Source: Euperipatoides rowelli (lineage: Eukaryota > Onychophora > Udeonychophora > Euonychophora > Peripatopsidae). From it: a DNA stretch of 17,664 nucleotides. The notes beneath the pieces were generated by a model. The model saw only the letters and a program-made list of their open reading frames with translations. It did no database searches and was not told the origin of the DNA. This document shows positions 9,256 through 17,125 of this stretch, piece by piece. The position numbers and the translations under genes were made by a program. Each line of letters opens with the position of its first letter. Position 1 is the stretch's first letter. The DNA lies in NCBI GenBank assembly GCA_003024985.2, contig PXIH01S0000597.1; one strand, given 5' to 3'.

Positions 9256-10034
9256 ATGAAGGTTTGAAAGGTTTATTTACTAATGCTAACGCTTTAACAA
9301 ATTGGATGAACTGAAATGCAAGATTGTACTCAAGTTTCTGACATCATAGGGATTATAGAAACATGGTTTAAACCTCATATTACAAATAATGAAATTGATA
9401 TCCCAGGATATAAAGTGAGAAAAGATAGATTGGGAAAAAAAGGGGGAGGAATAGTGGTTTATTATAAAGATAAATTTGATCTATCGGTATTGAGTGACCT
9501 GGGAAATATCAATGAATGTGCTTGGATGGAATTGATCTTCAACTCGGTAAGATTAATCAAGTGTATAGTTTATAGATCTCCGAGTAAAAATATGATAGAA
9601 GATGATATTAAAAATGGTTTTAAATGGATATTGCAAAAATAGTAACAAAATTTTAATTATAGGAGACTTCAACCTCCCGGAAATAGATTGGCACAATGGT
9701 AAAATTAATTATGGTAGTAATCATTTTAGTTCTAAATTTTTTGATTTTATATTTGGTTTGTTCTTTCAGCATGTGTTGAACTATACTAGGTAGCTACAGA
9801 AATCTATCAAATTATCTACTTGATCTCATTTTTTCGCAGGACAGCGATGATGTATCCATTTTAGACATAGGCTGTGATCTTGGTAAGAGTGACCATGCAA
9901 TCATTTCTTTTGAAGTGCAGTTGGAAATCTCCTGTGAAGACTTTTGTATAGAATACTATGATTACAAAAACTCTGATGTGGAGGCAATCAACGTTGATTT
10001 TGACAAGATTATCAATAATTTAAATTTTAATGGG
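9256..10034 (+). pseudogene. LINE ORF2 fragment: APE-type endonuclease
   Basis: The blocks of an apurinic-type LINE endonuclease are present in order across several frames: FTNANALTN (about 9275-9301), IIGIIETWF with the catalytic Glu (from 9316), GGGIVVYYK, YRSPS, IIGDFNLPEIDW with the catalytic Asp and Asn (about 9656-9691), and LGKSDHAIISF with the catalytic His (about 9880-9912, in the frame 9789-10034). This domain nicks target DNA to prime reverse transcription. There are frame changes near 9300, 9640 and 9790 and stops between them. The signature residues are still visible, so the copy is old but not ancient. Confidence 0.85.
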
Positions 10035-10640
10035 TAAAGGATCCTTTGCTAGCGATTATGTGGGGCTTGTACAGCACATACAGTAGAATAAATGATGTTT
10101 TGACAAAAACACCCCAAAAAAAAAAAATAGTGATGATCACAAAAAAAAAAAAAACCTGTCTGGCTTAATAACCATCTAAAAATTGCAATAAAAGGTAAAA
10201 ATGTTCTGTATAAAAGGTTTGTTACTGTAAGTCCAGGAGCTCTCTTGATCTGATTATACTGTATATAAAAAAAAGGCAGGAATAAATTAAATAATGACAT
10301 TAGAAATTCGAGAATGAAATACGAAATGGATATTATAAACAACTCTGTTGCAAATAAAAACATTTTGTTCAATCATCTAAAATCTAGAAAGAATTCTAAT
10401 CATGAAATCAGCTGAAAGTTAAAATATTACAGAATACTTATGGTATAAATAATTGTTTTTTAGATTTCTGCACTCTTTTTAATGTAGAGGGAGGCACAAA
10501 TTTGAGATCTTATACGAGCAATGATGATAATGACATGTGTTACCTTTGTTAGTTATGATGAGGTGAAGGCTGTTATTGATGGTCTAAATGAGTCATCTAT
10601 TACAGCTATTAATGGGCTATCGAATTATATAGCCTAGTCA
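10035..10640 (+). pseudogene. LINE ORF2 fragment: linker between endonuclease and RT
   Basis: Pieces typical of the LINE ORF2 linker can be read in shifting frames: DPLLAIMWGLYS near 10040, PVWLNNHLKIAIKGKNVLYKRF at about 10156-10222, and MKYEMDIINNS near 10315. The Pro-x-Trp-Leu block followed by a Lys-rich helix is a common LINE signature. Two A runs (about 10117 and 10141) are likely slippage sites that broke the frame. Text resembling the start of the RT domain (SYDEVKAVIDGLNESS) follows near 10550. Confidence 0.6.
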
Positions 10641-10663
10641 AAAAGTTTAACAGCTTCTTTTCC

Positions 10664-11220
10664 TTGTTTGAAACCATTGTGATAAATTTGTCTTTGGAAT
10701 GGCAAAAATTGCCAGATATGTGGAAGATGGGGATCATTTTGCCAGTGTACAAGTCTGGGAATAAAAAATTGATGATCTCTTATAGACCTATTACGATTAA
10801 CTCTTTGTCAAAAATCACAGAGAGAGTTGTAATGAAAAAGATGGAATCTTTTGTCAGAATAAATTGCATCTTATCGGAAAAACAATTTGGTTTCAGACAG
10901 GGCTCTCTCTACCACTGATGATTAACTGGAGACTACCAATTATTGTCTGGGGGCTGTGAAACGGGTAGAGCTACTGAACTGATTTTTTTTTTATCTCACC
11001 TCCACTTTCAAATACCATCTCCCATTCCTTGTTAATGGAAAAGTTAACTTATTTGGGTTTTGAAGTCCATCTGAGAAATTGGCTGATTGATTACCTTTCG
11101 GATAGATATGTGAGAGTTTGCAATAATAATGTCATGTCAAAAAGTAAATTAATTAATAATGGCCTCCCACAAAGAGCCATTCTCCCTGATGACATTATGT
11201 TTTACACTATGTACATCTGA
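10664..11220 (+). pseudogene. LINE ORF2 fragment: reverse transcriptase, internally deleted
   Basis: Reverse transcriptase blocks: MWKMGIILPVYKSGNKK, SYRPITINSLSKITERVV, EKQFGFRQG (frame 10664-10915), then after a broken stretch SHSLLMEKLTYLGF, NWLIDYLSDRYVRV and NNGLPQRAIL (about 11014-11187). These are the early fingers and palm motifs of LINE reverse transcriptase. The region of the first catalytic Asp (normally just before the SHSLL block) is scrambled. After GLPQ the usual GPLLF/YINDL block is missing and the sequence jumps to LPDDIMFYTMYI. Thumb and C-terminal regions are absent. Confidence 0.85.
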
Positions 11221-11509
11221 TAACCAATTTCACAATCACATTTGATAATTATCATTTACTGTAAAATCACAGATGGTTGAAAAAAAAAAATTGCCCAACA
11301 TTTCTATAGTCAATCAACATGCACGTGAAGAAAAAAAAAGTAACATTTCATTGTGAGCCAGACAGATTTTGGAAATAAAGCAAAAAATTCACTCATAAGG
11401 ATAATTTAAATAGCACCTCGCCATATGCTTTTTTATTTTTTTGTTTGTGAAAAATAAATAAAATAAAATGATTGTTCTAACATACATGTCAACAACAAAA
11501 TGAATTTTA

Positions 11510-11633
11510 ATTTAAAATTCATTTTCAAGTGCTTTTAATGACCTTTTTTAAAATTTAAGGACTTTCAAGTCCTTGAAAAATATAAATCAAATTCAAGTAC
11601 TATTAAGTACTTTCAAGGAGAGAACGAAACCTG
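11510..11633 (+). mobile_element. Terminal fragment of a hAT-like transposon
   Basis: A tract built of CAAGT/CCTTGA words (TTCAAGTGC, GGACTTTCAAGTCCTTG, TTCAAGTAC, CTTTCAAGGAGAG) ends with GAACGAAACCTG at 11622-11633. Repeated CTTGAAA words followed by a GAACCCTG-type end are characteristic of a widespread hAT family. Here the end is one base off (AACCTG). No matching left end was seen, so the copy is partial. Confidence 0.45.
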
Positions 11634-12325
11634 GAAGGGTTAGCACTGATTCATAAACATAAGGGAAAAATGGTTATTTTACAGATTAACTTCAGCAAAA
11701 ATGCTGCTTTAATGAAGACATTTTTAGTCCTCCCTTTTAGTTTAAGACTCTATCTATAAGCCAAGTTTTATATTATCAGTTTACCCCTTATATCATCCTC
11801 CTTTCTAATGGCATTATACTATCATTTAGCAATTATTACAGATTATAACCAACACTATAAAATTGGATTTACAAATTATTTTAAAATCATAAATATGTAT
11901 TCACAATGATGTATTTACACTGATATTTTGCAAGTGTAAAAATATCTTAAAATGAAAGCTGAAATTAATTTGACAGCCTCTAAGGTGACATCACAAATTT
12001 TTATTGTGGCAACATGTTTACTATTTTTAGAAATGACTGCTGAATGTTAGATGATTCAAACAGTAATTATAACGAAGTAAAAAGGGAAAAATTAACATAA
12101 AACATTATAAAGAAACAAAATTGATTTACTGTAAATGTTAGTTGAACATAACCAAAACAAAAGACATGTGCATCTTCAATGCATTTTTCTACAAGTCATA
12201 CGAAATGCTAAAACATTTTATTAGCCAATTTATTTATTCAGATTTTAAAATATAAAATTTACACAGCTGCAGCAAAAATAAAATTTAAACTTTATATTTT
12301 GTGAATATTAATTAATTTATCTTAC
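11634..12325 (-). other. 5' part of the large intron of the DNAJC14-like gene
   Basis: AT-rich, with no open frame of note and nothing recognised. Confidence 0.5.
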
Positions 12326-12410
12326 CTTATCTGGATGGACTAGAAAAGCTTGTCGTTTGTAGTATTTTTTAATGTCTTCATCAGAAGTATCTTTTGTTAC
12401 ACCTAATATA
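12326..12410 (-). CDS. DNAJC14-like gene, exon with first half of J domain
   Basis: This exon encodes 28 residues from ILGVTKDTSDED to VHPDK, covering J-domain helix I, helix II and the HPD motif that stimulates Hsp70 ATP hydrolysis; H, P and D are all present. In the minus direction the acceptor is a long T tract ending TTTTAG at 12412-12411 and the donor is GTAAG from 12325. The exon begins with the third base of a split codon and ends in phase 0. The VHPDK ending and what follows in the next three exons resemble vertebrate DNAJC14, an ER-membrane J protein, better than other J proteins. That assignment rests on remembered family features, not a search. The upstream exon, which must end with two bases of a split codon, could not be found in the window. 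Confidence 0.85.
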
Positions 12411-12890
12411 CTAAAAAAAAAAAAAAATTATAAGTAGCTAAATAATATACAATTTTAACAAAAACCATACACAAAAGCTCTTTCTTCTTATTTTTAATAA
12501 TTTAATTTGCTCTATATATACTGTATATACAGTATACTATACTACCATACATTAAAATTTAAAAAAAAATTGATTATAAAAATAAAAGAAAAATCTGAAT
12601 ATGTTTAAGCATGAAAGTTAAAATTAGTTTTCTTTGAGCAGAATAGTTTTTGAAAAATCATGAAACAACATTTTTATAGGGGGGAAAAAAAACCCACTGA
12701 AATCTAGATTAATATAAATAAAAGCTGGAAACAATATTGGTTTACAAATACAAAATTTTAATAAAATCTTTCTCTTTGAAAAAAAAATATAATTGAAAAG
12801 CACAGAGTTAGATTGTTGTTGGGGTTTTTTAGTGTCTGATAAATTGAAACAATTTAGGACTTTGCTAATCTGGAACAAAAATATAGCTGT
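12411..12890 (-). other. Intron upstream of the first J-domain exon
   Basis: Begins with the A14 run that forms the polypyrimidine tract of the acceptor. A palindromic TATACTGTATATACAGTATA cluster lies near 12517-12536. The minus-strand frame 12624-12878 is T-rich and not credible as a gene. Confidence 0.5.
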
Positions 12891-13122
12891 TTGAGATTTA
12901 GCATTTTATGCTGTTAACAAGCAGTCTAGCAAGGTGCAAGATTATTTAGTTGGAGTTAAAATAAATGATGCCTACAAAGACATCATTTTACATTCAGCAG
13001 ATACATCCACAATAAATAAGCGAATCATGTCTAAGACTCATGTAGCCTACCTATTGTGGTTATTTCTAAACCATTTTTTTTATCTACAGGATAGGATTAT
13101 AATGCTTCTAAAGAAGATCTAA
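12888..13122 (+). other. Unassigned plus-strand open frame
   Basis: An open stretch of about 77 codons, read from after a TGA, contains FYAVNKQSSKVQDYL and INDAYKDIILHSADTS, with balanced amino-acid use unlike the low-complexity frames around it. A good acceptor (T8, ATCTACAG at 13079-13089) lies within its last part. I do not recognise it. It may be a transposon remnant attached to the hairpin just downstream, or chance. Confidence 0.2.
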
Positions 13123-13133
13123 TGTCAATGTAA

Positions 13134-13196
13134 CAAGACTGAAACTGCACTCGGCTGCAGTCCCGTCTTCTTGCAACAACATAAATATCTATCTAT
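13134..13196 (+). mobile_element. Possible LINE or SINE 3' end: hairpin plus ATCT repeat
   Basis: A hairpin with stems AAGAC/GTCTT (13135-13139 and 13165-13169) and ACTGCA/TGCAGT (13144-13149 and 13156-13161) around a CTCGGC loop is followed 15 or so bases later by ATATCTATCTAT. A 3' hairpin followed by a short tandem tail is how CR1/L2-type LINEs and their SINEs end. No link to the LINE at 8.4-11.2 kb can be shown. Confidence 0.35.
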
Positions 13197-13199
13197 GCT

Positions 13200-13915
13200 G
13201 GTAAAATGTTACAATTATACTTAATTATTATTTAATAATTACTAAAGGACTACAGACAGACATTATTTACTTCCTGTCTGCATAATAGCAGTATATAACA
13301 ACCTAGGACATTAGTATCCAGAAGAATTACAAAACCAGAAGAATGAAAACCAAGATACTGTATATCAGCATAGACATTATTTAATAAAGATTATATTTGC
13401 CCATTGCTTTAATATTTTGTGTGGGCTAACCTGTGTGATGTCTAACACTAGTAAAGAACCATCATAAGAAGGCTATAAACAATCAAAAGAAGGCTACCGT
13501 ATATTGTGTATAATATTCTTAGGCAGTAATAAGCATTTCATGCAGAACATTTATTTTCAATAAACTTTGCCTAGCTATATAAAGATCATTTATTCATTTC
13601 ACATAACACGGAAATGTTTTACAAATCACCAATTGGCGTAATAAGCAAACCTCTACAAACATTATCATTTCTACTTATCTTTGTGCATAAAACTCACGTT
13701 TACATTCCTATCCCATAATGCTACTCCAGTTTCAAACATAATCTATTTTACGCCAAAATGATCGGACCAAATGGTAGGCTAAGAAGCTTGTGACATTTCT
13801 TTTGGCTTATTTTTTTCCATCCAAGAGCCAATAAGAAATCAACCATTGTTCTCAGAAAACCTTATGATCCTTTTGGTCAAGCTAAAAAGCCAGAACTTGC
13901 ATTCAGCAAGGCTCA
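13200..13915. other. Non-coding DNA, nothing firmly recognised
   Basis: Contains CAGACAG/CTGTCTG facing each other near 13252-13281 and the phrase AGACATTATTTA twice (about 13257 and 13371), so a decayed repeat is possible. No gene seen. Confidence 0.45.
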
Positions 13916-13996
13916 CTAGCCTGGGCGACATTCTCAGATAACCAGCCTGGGAGAAAACCCAGATATCATCTAGCCTGTGCCGCTGCTAGATAAACC
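13916..13996. repeat. Degenerate tandem repeat, about 26-28-bp unit, three copies
   Basis: Units start CTAGCCTGGGCGAC (13916), CCAGCCTGGGAGAA (13942) and CTAGCCTGTGCCGC (13970). Each ends in an AGATA-containing stretch. The block is clearly richer in G+C than its surroundings. Confidence 0.55.
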
Positions 13997-15540
13997 AGGA
14001 CTCAGCTTATCTCCAGTTCGCCTACAATTAAGCCTATTCAGTTAGCTAGCTAAATAGTAGCCAGTCTTTGGCTTACCTAAAGTATATTTTGCCCAGTATA
14101 AGTTCAAAGCCATGCTAAGGCTTTTCTCTTCCCATTATCCCCTAAATAATAAGCTAGGGGGTGATGGTTAGGATCCACAGTGAGTAGCAGAACCAGGAAA
14201 GAAGACAGCATCTATGTATGACCTGTCGGTAAGCCCACAAAGTCTTATTACTGCCATCACCATATTATTCCCATAGCTAGTGTTAGCACACACAAAATGT
14301 CATTAGCTTTTTCATAATGAGCTCATACTCATTACTATATTTGTGTATAGTAATATTATCATATATTTGTTCCAAATCACATTATCATAAATATTGCTAA
14401 AATTATAATATACATATTATCTCAGAATAAACTATGTTTACAAACTACAACTTGAGTCCTAGTCTTTTTATGCCTGATTACTATACCTGACAGCCTTGTG
14501 TTTCACAGGGTAATACACCATCTCTCCCAACTCTTATCTCTTTCAATTCTCTGGACTTGTACACAGTACAAGGCCAGCCTCTATAGCATAGTCAAGAAGG
14601 ATGGTACTTCGATGAGATTTTTAACTATGCCCATTACTGTTACTTCTGGAAATAGACCACTATTTGACAAGGAGTTTATTTCAGTCTTAAGCATAGCTTG
14701 TGCAAAATATTATCAAAGTATGTAATGTAAAGCTATTTAATGGTGATCAGTACTTATAATGAAAACTAGACAAGGTTTACTAAACATATACAGTACAAAC
14801 ATCTTTTTAAACAAAATCATTAGTCTATACAAAATTTCAAAGCCAACATTGTACTAAACCACATACTAATCAAGTATTTAAGCAAGCAAGACTATTTCCG
14901 TTCCCTTTACATTCAAAGAAATGAGTGAATGAAAGCAATAGAATATAGAAAATTATGGAACAAGTTTTGTGAGTCACCCTTATTGTTTTTGTGCTAAAAA
15001 AAGACCACATGGTTATGCATTAGAAGCTAATCAAAGTCAGTTAGCCGCAACACCAAGTGCAGTATAGTGAATGTTTCATTCAATTTGTGTCATTTTCTAA
15101 TTCATGTCATTTTATTATTATTTTGTTCATAACATCTCATCTATTGCTTTCATTTAATTGTTTTTGCAGAATATAGCGCCATCTATTGCCTTCAGGCTGA
15201 ACCATATACAGTGTCACATGATTATTTGAGGCAGAGCAAGATCAAGATGACGACATCAAAACAAATAATCAATAAATAATATTTGCATTAACATATTTTG
15301 ATCACTGATAATTCTAAACTCAGTAACATTTTAAGCACAAATCATGTTACAGATAAAGAACCTTATAACAAGCCTGAAATGTCTCTGACTTGCTAATCTG
15401 GTAAAAATTAAAATACAAAAATCTACACCCAAAAATACAAAAACTTGACCAAAAACTACTAACACCTTTTAACTGAAGTTACAAAAAAAAAAAAACTCAT
15501 GGTAGGGGGGGGGGGTCGTCAGTAAGAGTTAGAAGACGAC
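13997..15540. other. Non-coding DNA with weak coding-like pieces
   Basis: A plus-strand frame at 14498-14725 follows an acceptor-like TTGTGTTTCACAG, but its sequence is not recognised and a donor is missing. A CTCF-like site lies at 15176-15189, and a G run near 15505-15515. Otherwise nothing seen. Confidence 0.4.
15176..15189 (-). promoter_or_regulatory. CTCF-like motif
   Basis: On the minus strand GCAATAGATGGCGC matches the bilaterian CTCF core (CCASYAGRKGGCRS) except at the first C and the S position. A single motif match is weak evidence for function. Confidence 0.3.
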
Positions 15541-15670
15541 CAGGGGCTTCACTAGAAATTTTTAATAGAGAGGGCGCACCTACAACCGGAGGTCCAGGGA
15601 CAAACCCGTTAAAAGGAGGGAGTAGGGGAGGAGCATCAAAAACAGCTCCTGAGAGCTGGAATTTTTTTTA
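15541..15670 (+). mobile_element. DNA-transposon terminal fragment, class unsure
   Basis: Starts CAGGGGCTTCACTAG, followed by GAAATTTTTAATAG, GGGCGCACC, GGAGGTCCAGGG and GAGCATC, then A/T-rich DNA. A CAGGGGC start followed by a GGTCCAGGG-type block is common among transposon ends in invertebrate genomes. No matching right end was located. Confidence 0.45.
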
Positions 15671-15875
15671 AAATTGGATATTATAAATTAACACAAAATG
15701 ATATATTTCATAAATTATTTACAAATAAAATAAATTTTATCAAATAGATATTGAAACCAAAGCAAATAAAATATTCTTCAAATGTATCAGATACAAAACT
15801 AATACTTAAATGTTTTCTTAATAGGATACAAGATAATTTATAAATTAAATATTGTACATCGCATACCTATCAAGT

Positions 15876-15952
15876 GTCACGCATTCAGCGTGACTCTCAC
15901 ACATTCAGATAAAATCTCACGACCTCACGCAGTTGTTAAAAAATCTCACGCT
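15876..15952. repeat. CTCACG-rich dispersed repeat with a hairpin
   Basis: Perfect hairpin GTCACGC-ATTCA-GCGTGAC (15876-15894), then TCTCAC, CACATTCAG and three more CTCACG-type words up to about 15952. The motif density and CpG content stand out from the surroundings, suggesting a repeat-family member. Confidence 0.5.
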
Positions 15953-16703
15953 AATTTCATTTTAAAAAGATTTGCTATTTTGTTATTATTATTTATTAAT
16001 AACTTTAAATCATAAATGTATACATACAAATAGTTACCGTTTATCAAGATAGGCCTATACAGTAGATTTTTACACAATTTAGTTTAAAACAAATCAAATC
16101 ATATTTTTTTAAAAATTAAGAATCAATTACTGTAGCCTACTTTTGAAGTAAAATTAAAAATGCTGGTGAAGAGAGATTTTCTGAATGATTAGGAAAAACA
16201 AAACCCCTTTCAGAAGTTCTTTAAAAGTTGATGAAACATTAGCATCACTTATTACAATTAAACTGACGAATGCAGAACCATGCTATAAATTTGAGCCATC
16301 CAAANAACTCATGCAAAAAGCTAATTAACAGAGTGTGAAACTGATTTTTTTTTTAAAAAAATAAATTTCATATCTTTGTTATGTAACTAATTAAAAGTAG
16401 TACCATCGTTATTACAATAGTTAATATTGTACACACACAAACACACACAAAACAAAAATTAGTGAGATATAAAAAAAACTTTTGTCTGCAAAAATATTGA
16501 TATAAAGTATTTTTTTAAGAATGCTTTACCCCATTAGCTCCTCACCCAGGTTCACCCATGGGGGGGGGGGGGTGCAATTTATTTTTTAGAATGGGTTGGA
16601 AGGACCAAAATTTTCTCACTCCTTAAACATTTCATAACTTGAGAGGTCTGACAACCTGGTGAATTTGTTTTGTATCATTTGAATAAAAAGGCTAGTTGCA
16701 CAT
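15953..16703. other. AT-rich DNA, nothing recognised except simple repeats
   Basis: Holds an AC-rich simple repeat (16431-16452) and a G12 run (16561-16572) following a short GC-richer piece. Confidence 0.5.
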
Positions 16704-16747
16704 AACTGATATTGATTTTAATTAAAAAATTAAAATCAATATCAGTT
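16704..16747. repeat. Perfect inverted repeat, 20-bp arms, 4-base loop
   Basis: Left arm 16704-16723 (AACTGATATTGATTTTAATT), loop AAAA, right arm 16728-16747, with no mismatch. It could form a cruciform or a hairpin RNA. Its length is shorter than a typical pre-miRNA and it is very AT-rich, so a foldback repeat is the simpler reading. Confidence 0.9.
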
Positions 16748-17020
16748 GATAGATTACTGATTCTAAATTTATTAAAAAAAAGTAATAATATCATTTGAAA
16801 TTAATAAAACTAACCTGGTGGTGTAATTTTTTAAAAATGCTTGCAATGCTTTTATTGTTCATGAAATTCTGTTTTTATTATTTATTTGTTTTTAGCTATT
16901 ACTCAAAATTATTAAAATTTAGAAAATTGTTGCCTGTTCACCTTTCTTTCTCAGAGCTGGTCAATTCTGACCAAAAGTTTAACAAATGTTTAGGGCAAAT
17001 CATTATGATAAAAAATGTGA

Positions 17021-17119
17021 GGAGGGAAGGGGAAGGAGATAGAAAGATGGGATCAATATTTGGTCCAAATTGAGGAGTGTTTAGTGAATGAAGTGATAAC
17101 AGTTCCTTATAGTCCTAAG
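17021..17119 (+). CDS. Candidate exon, product unknown
   Basis: Thirty-three open codons after a TGA (17018-17020) end at a perfect splice donor, CCTAAG|GTAAGTAA (cut after 17119). The reading includes KEIERWDQYLVQIEE and VITVPYSPK, with amino-acid use that looks coding rather than AT-driven. The exon's acceptor cannot be placed with confidence. The 92-codon open frame at 16795-17073 is in a different frame and looks like a shadow. It may belong to a second, plus-strand gene running off the right edge. I do not recognise the peptide. Confidence 0.3.
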
Positions 17120-17125
17120 GTAAGT

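Larger units (their letters stand above)
8396..11220 (+). mobile_element. Degenerate non-LTR retrotransposon (LINE, CR1/L2/jockey-like)
   Basis: A 2.8-kb stretch contains, in the correct order, pieces of both LINE proteins: an ORF1 with a PHD-type finger, coiled coil and RRM-like region, then an ORF2 with APE-type endonuclease, linker and reverse transcriptase. The reading frame changes many times and stops interrupt it, so it is dead. The 3' part of the reverse transcriptase and the 3' UTR are missing: recognisable sequence ends near 11220, and the 5' boundary is unclear (possibly as far left as about 8220). It lies in an intron of the minus-strand J-protein gene, in antisense orientation, the usual tolerated orientation for intronic LINEs. 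PHD-type fingers in ORF1 and the YRPI/GFRQG/GLPQ reverse transcriptase blocks point to the CR1/jockey group. The clade is not certain. Confidence 0.9.

Noticed and set aside
10049-10372. 107-codon minus-strand frame
   Set aside because: Antisense shadow of the LINE ORF2 linker; T-rich hydrophobic translation.
12624-12878. 84-codon minus-strand frame
   Set aside because: Low-complexity, T-rich translation with no domain and no splice support.
13417-13476. Minus-strand mini-exon reading PSYDGSLLVLDITQ between TTTATAG and GTTAGC
   Set aside because: It ends in phase 0, but the exon before the J domain must end with two bases of a split codon; the peptide is too short to support on its own.
14070-14110. 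Minus-strand first exon MALNLYWAKYTL ending at GTAAGC
   Set aside because: A donor-like site with only a dozen codons and no other support.
14498-14725. 75-codon plus-strand frame after an acceptor-like TTTCACAG
   Set aside because: No recognisable domain, no donor at its end, and the frame directly after the acceptor stops after 25 codons.
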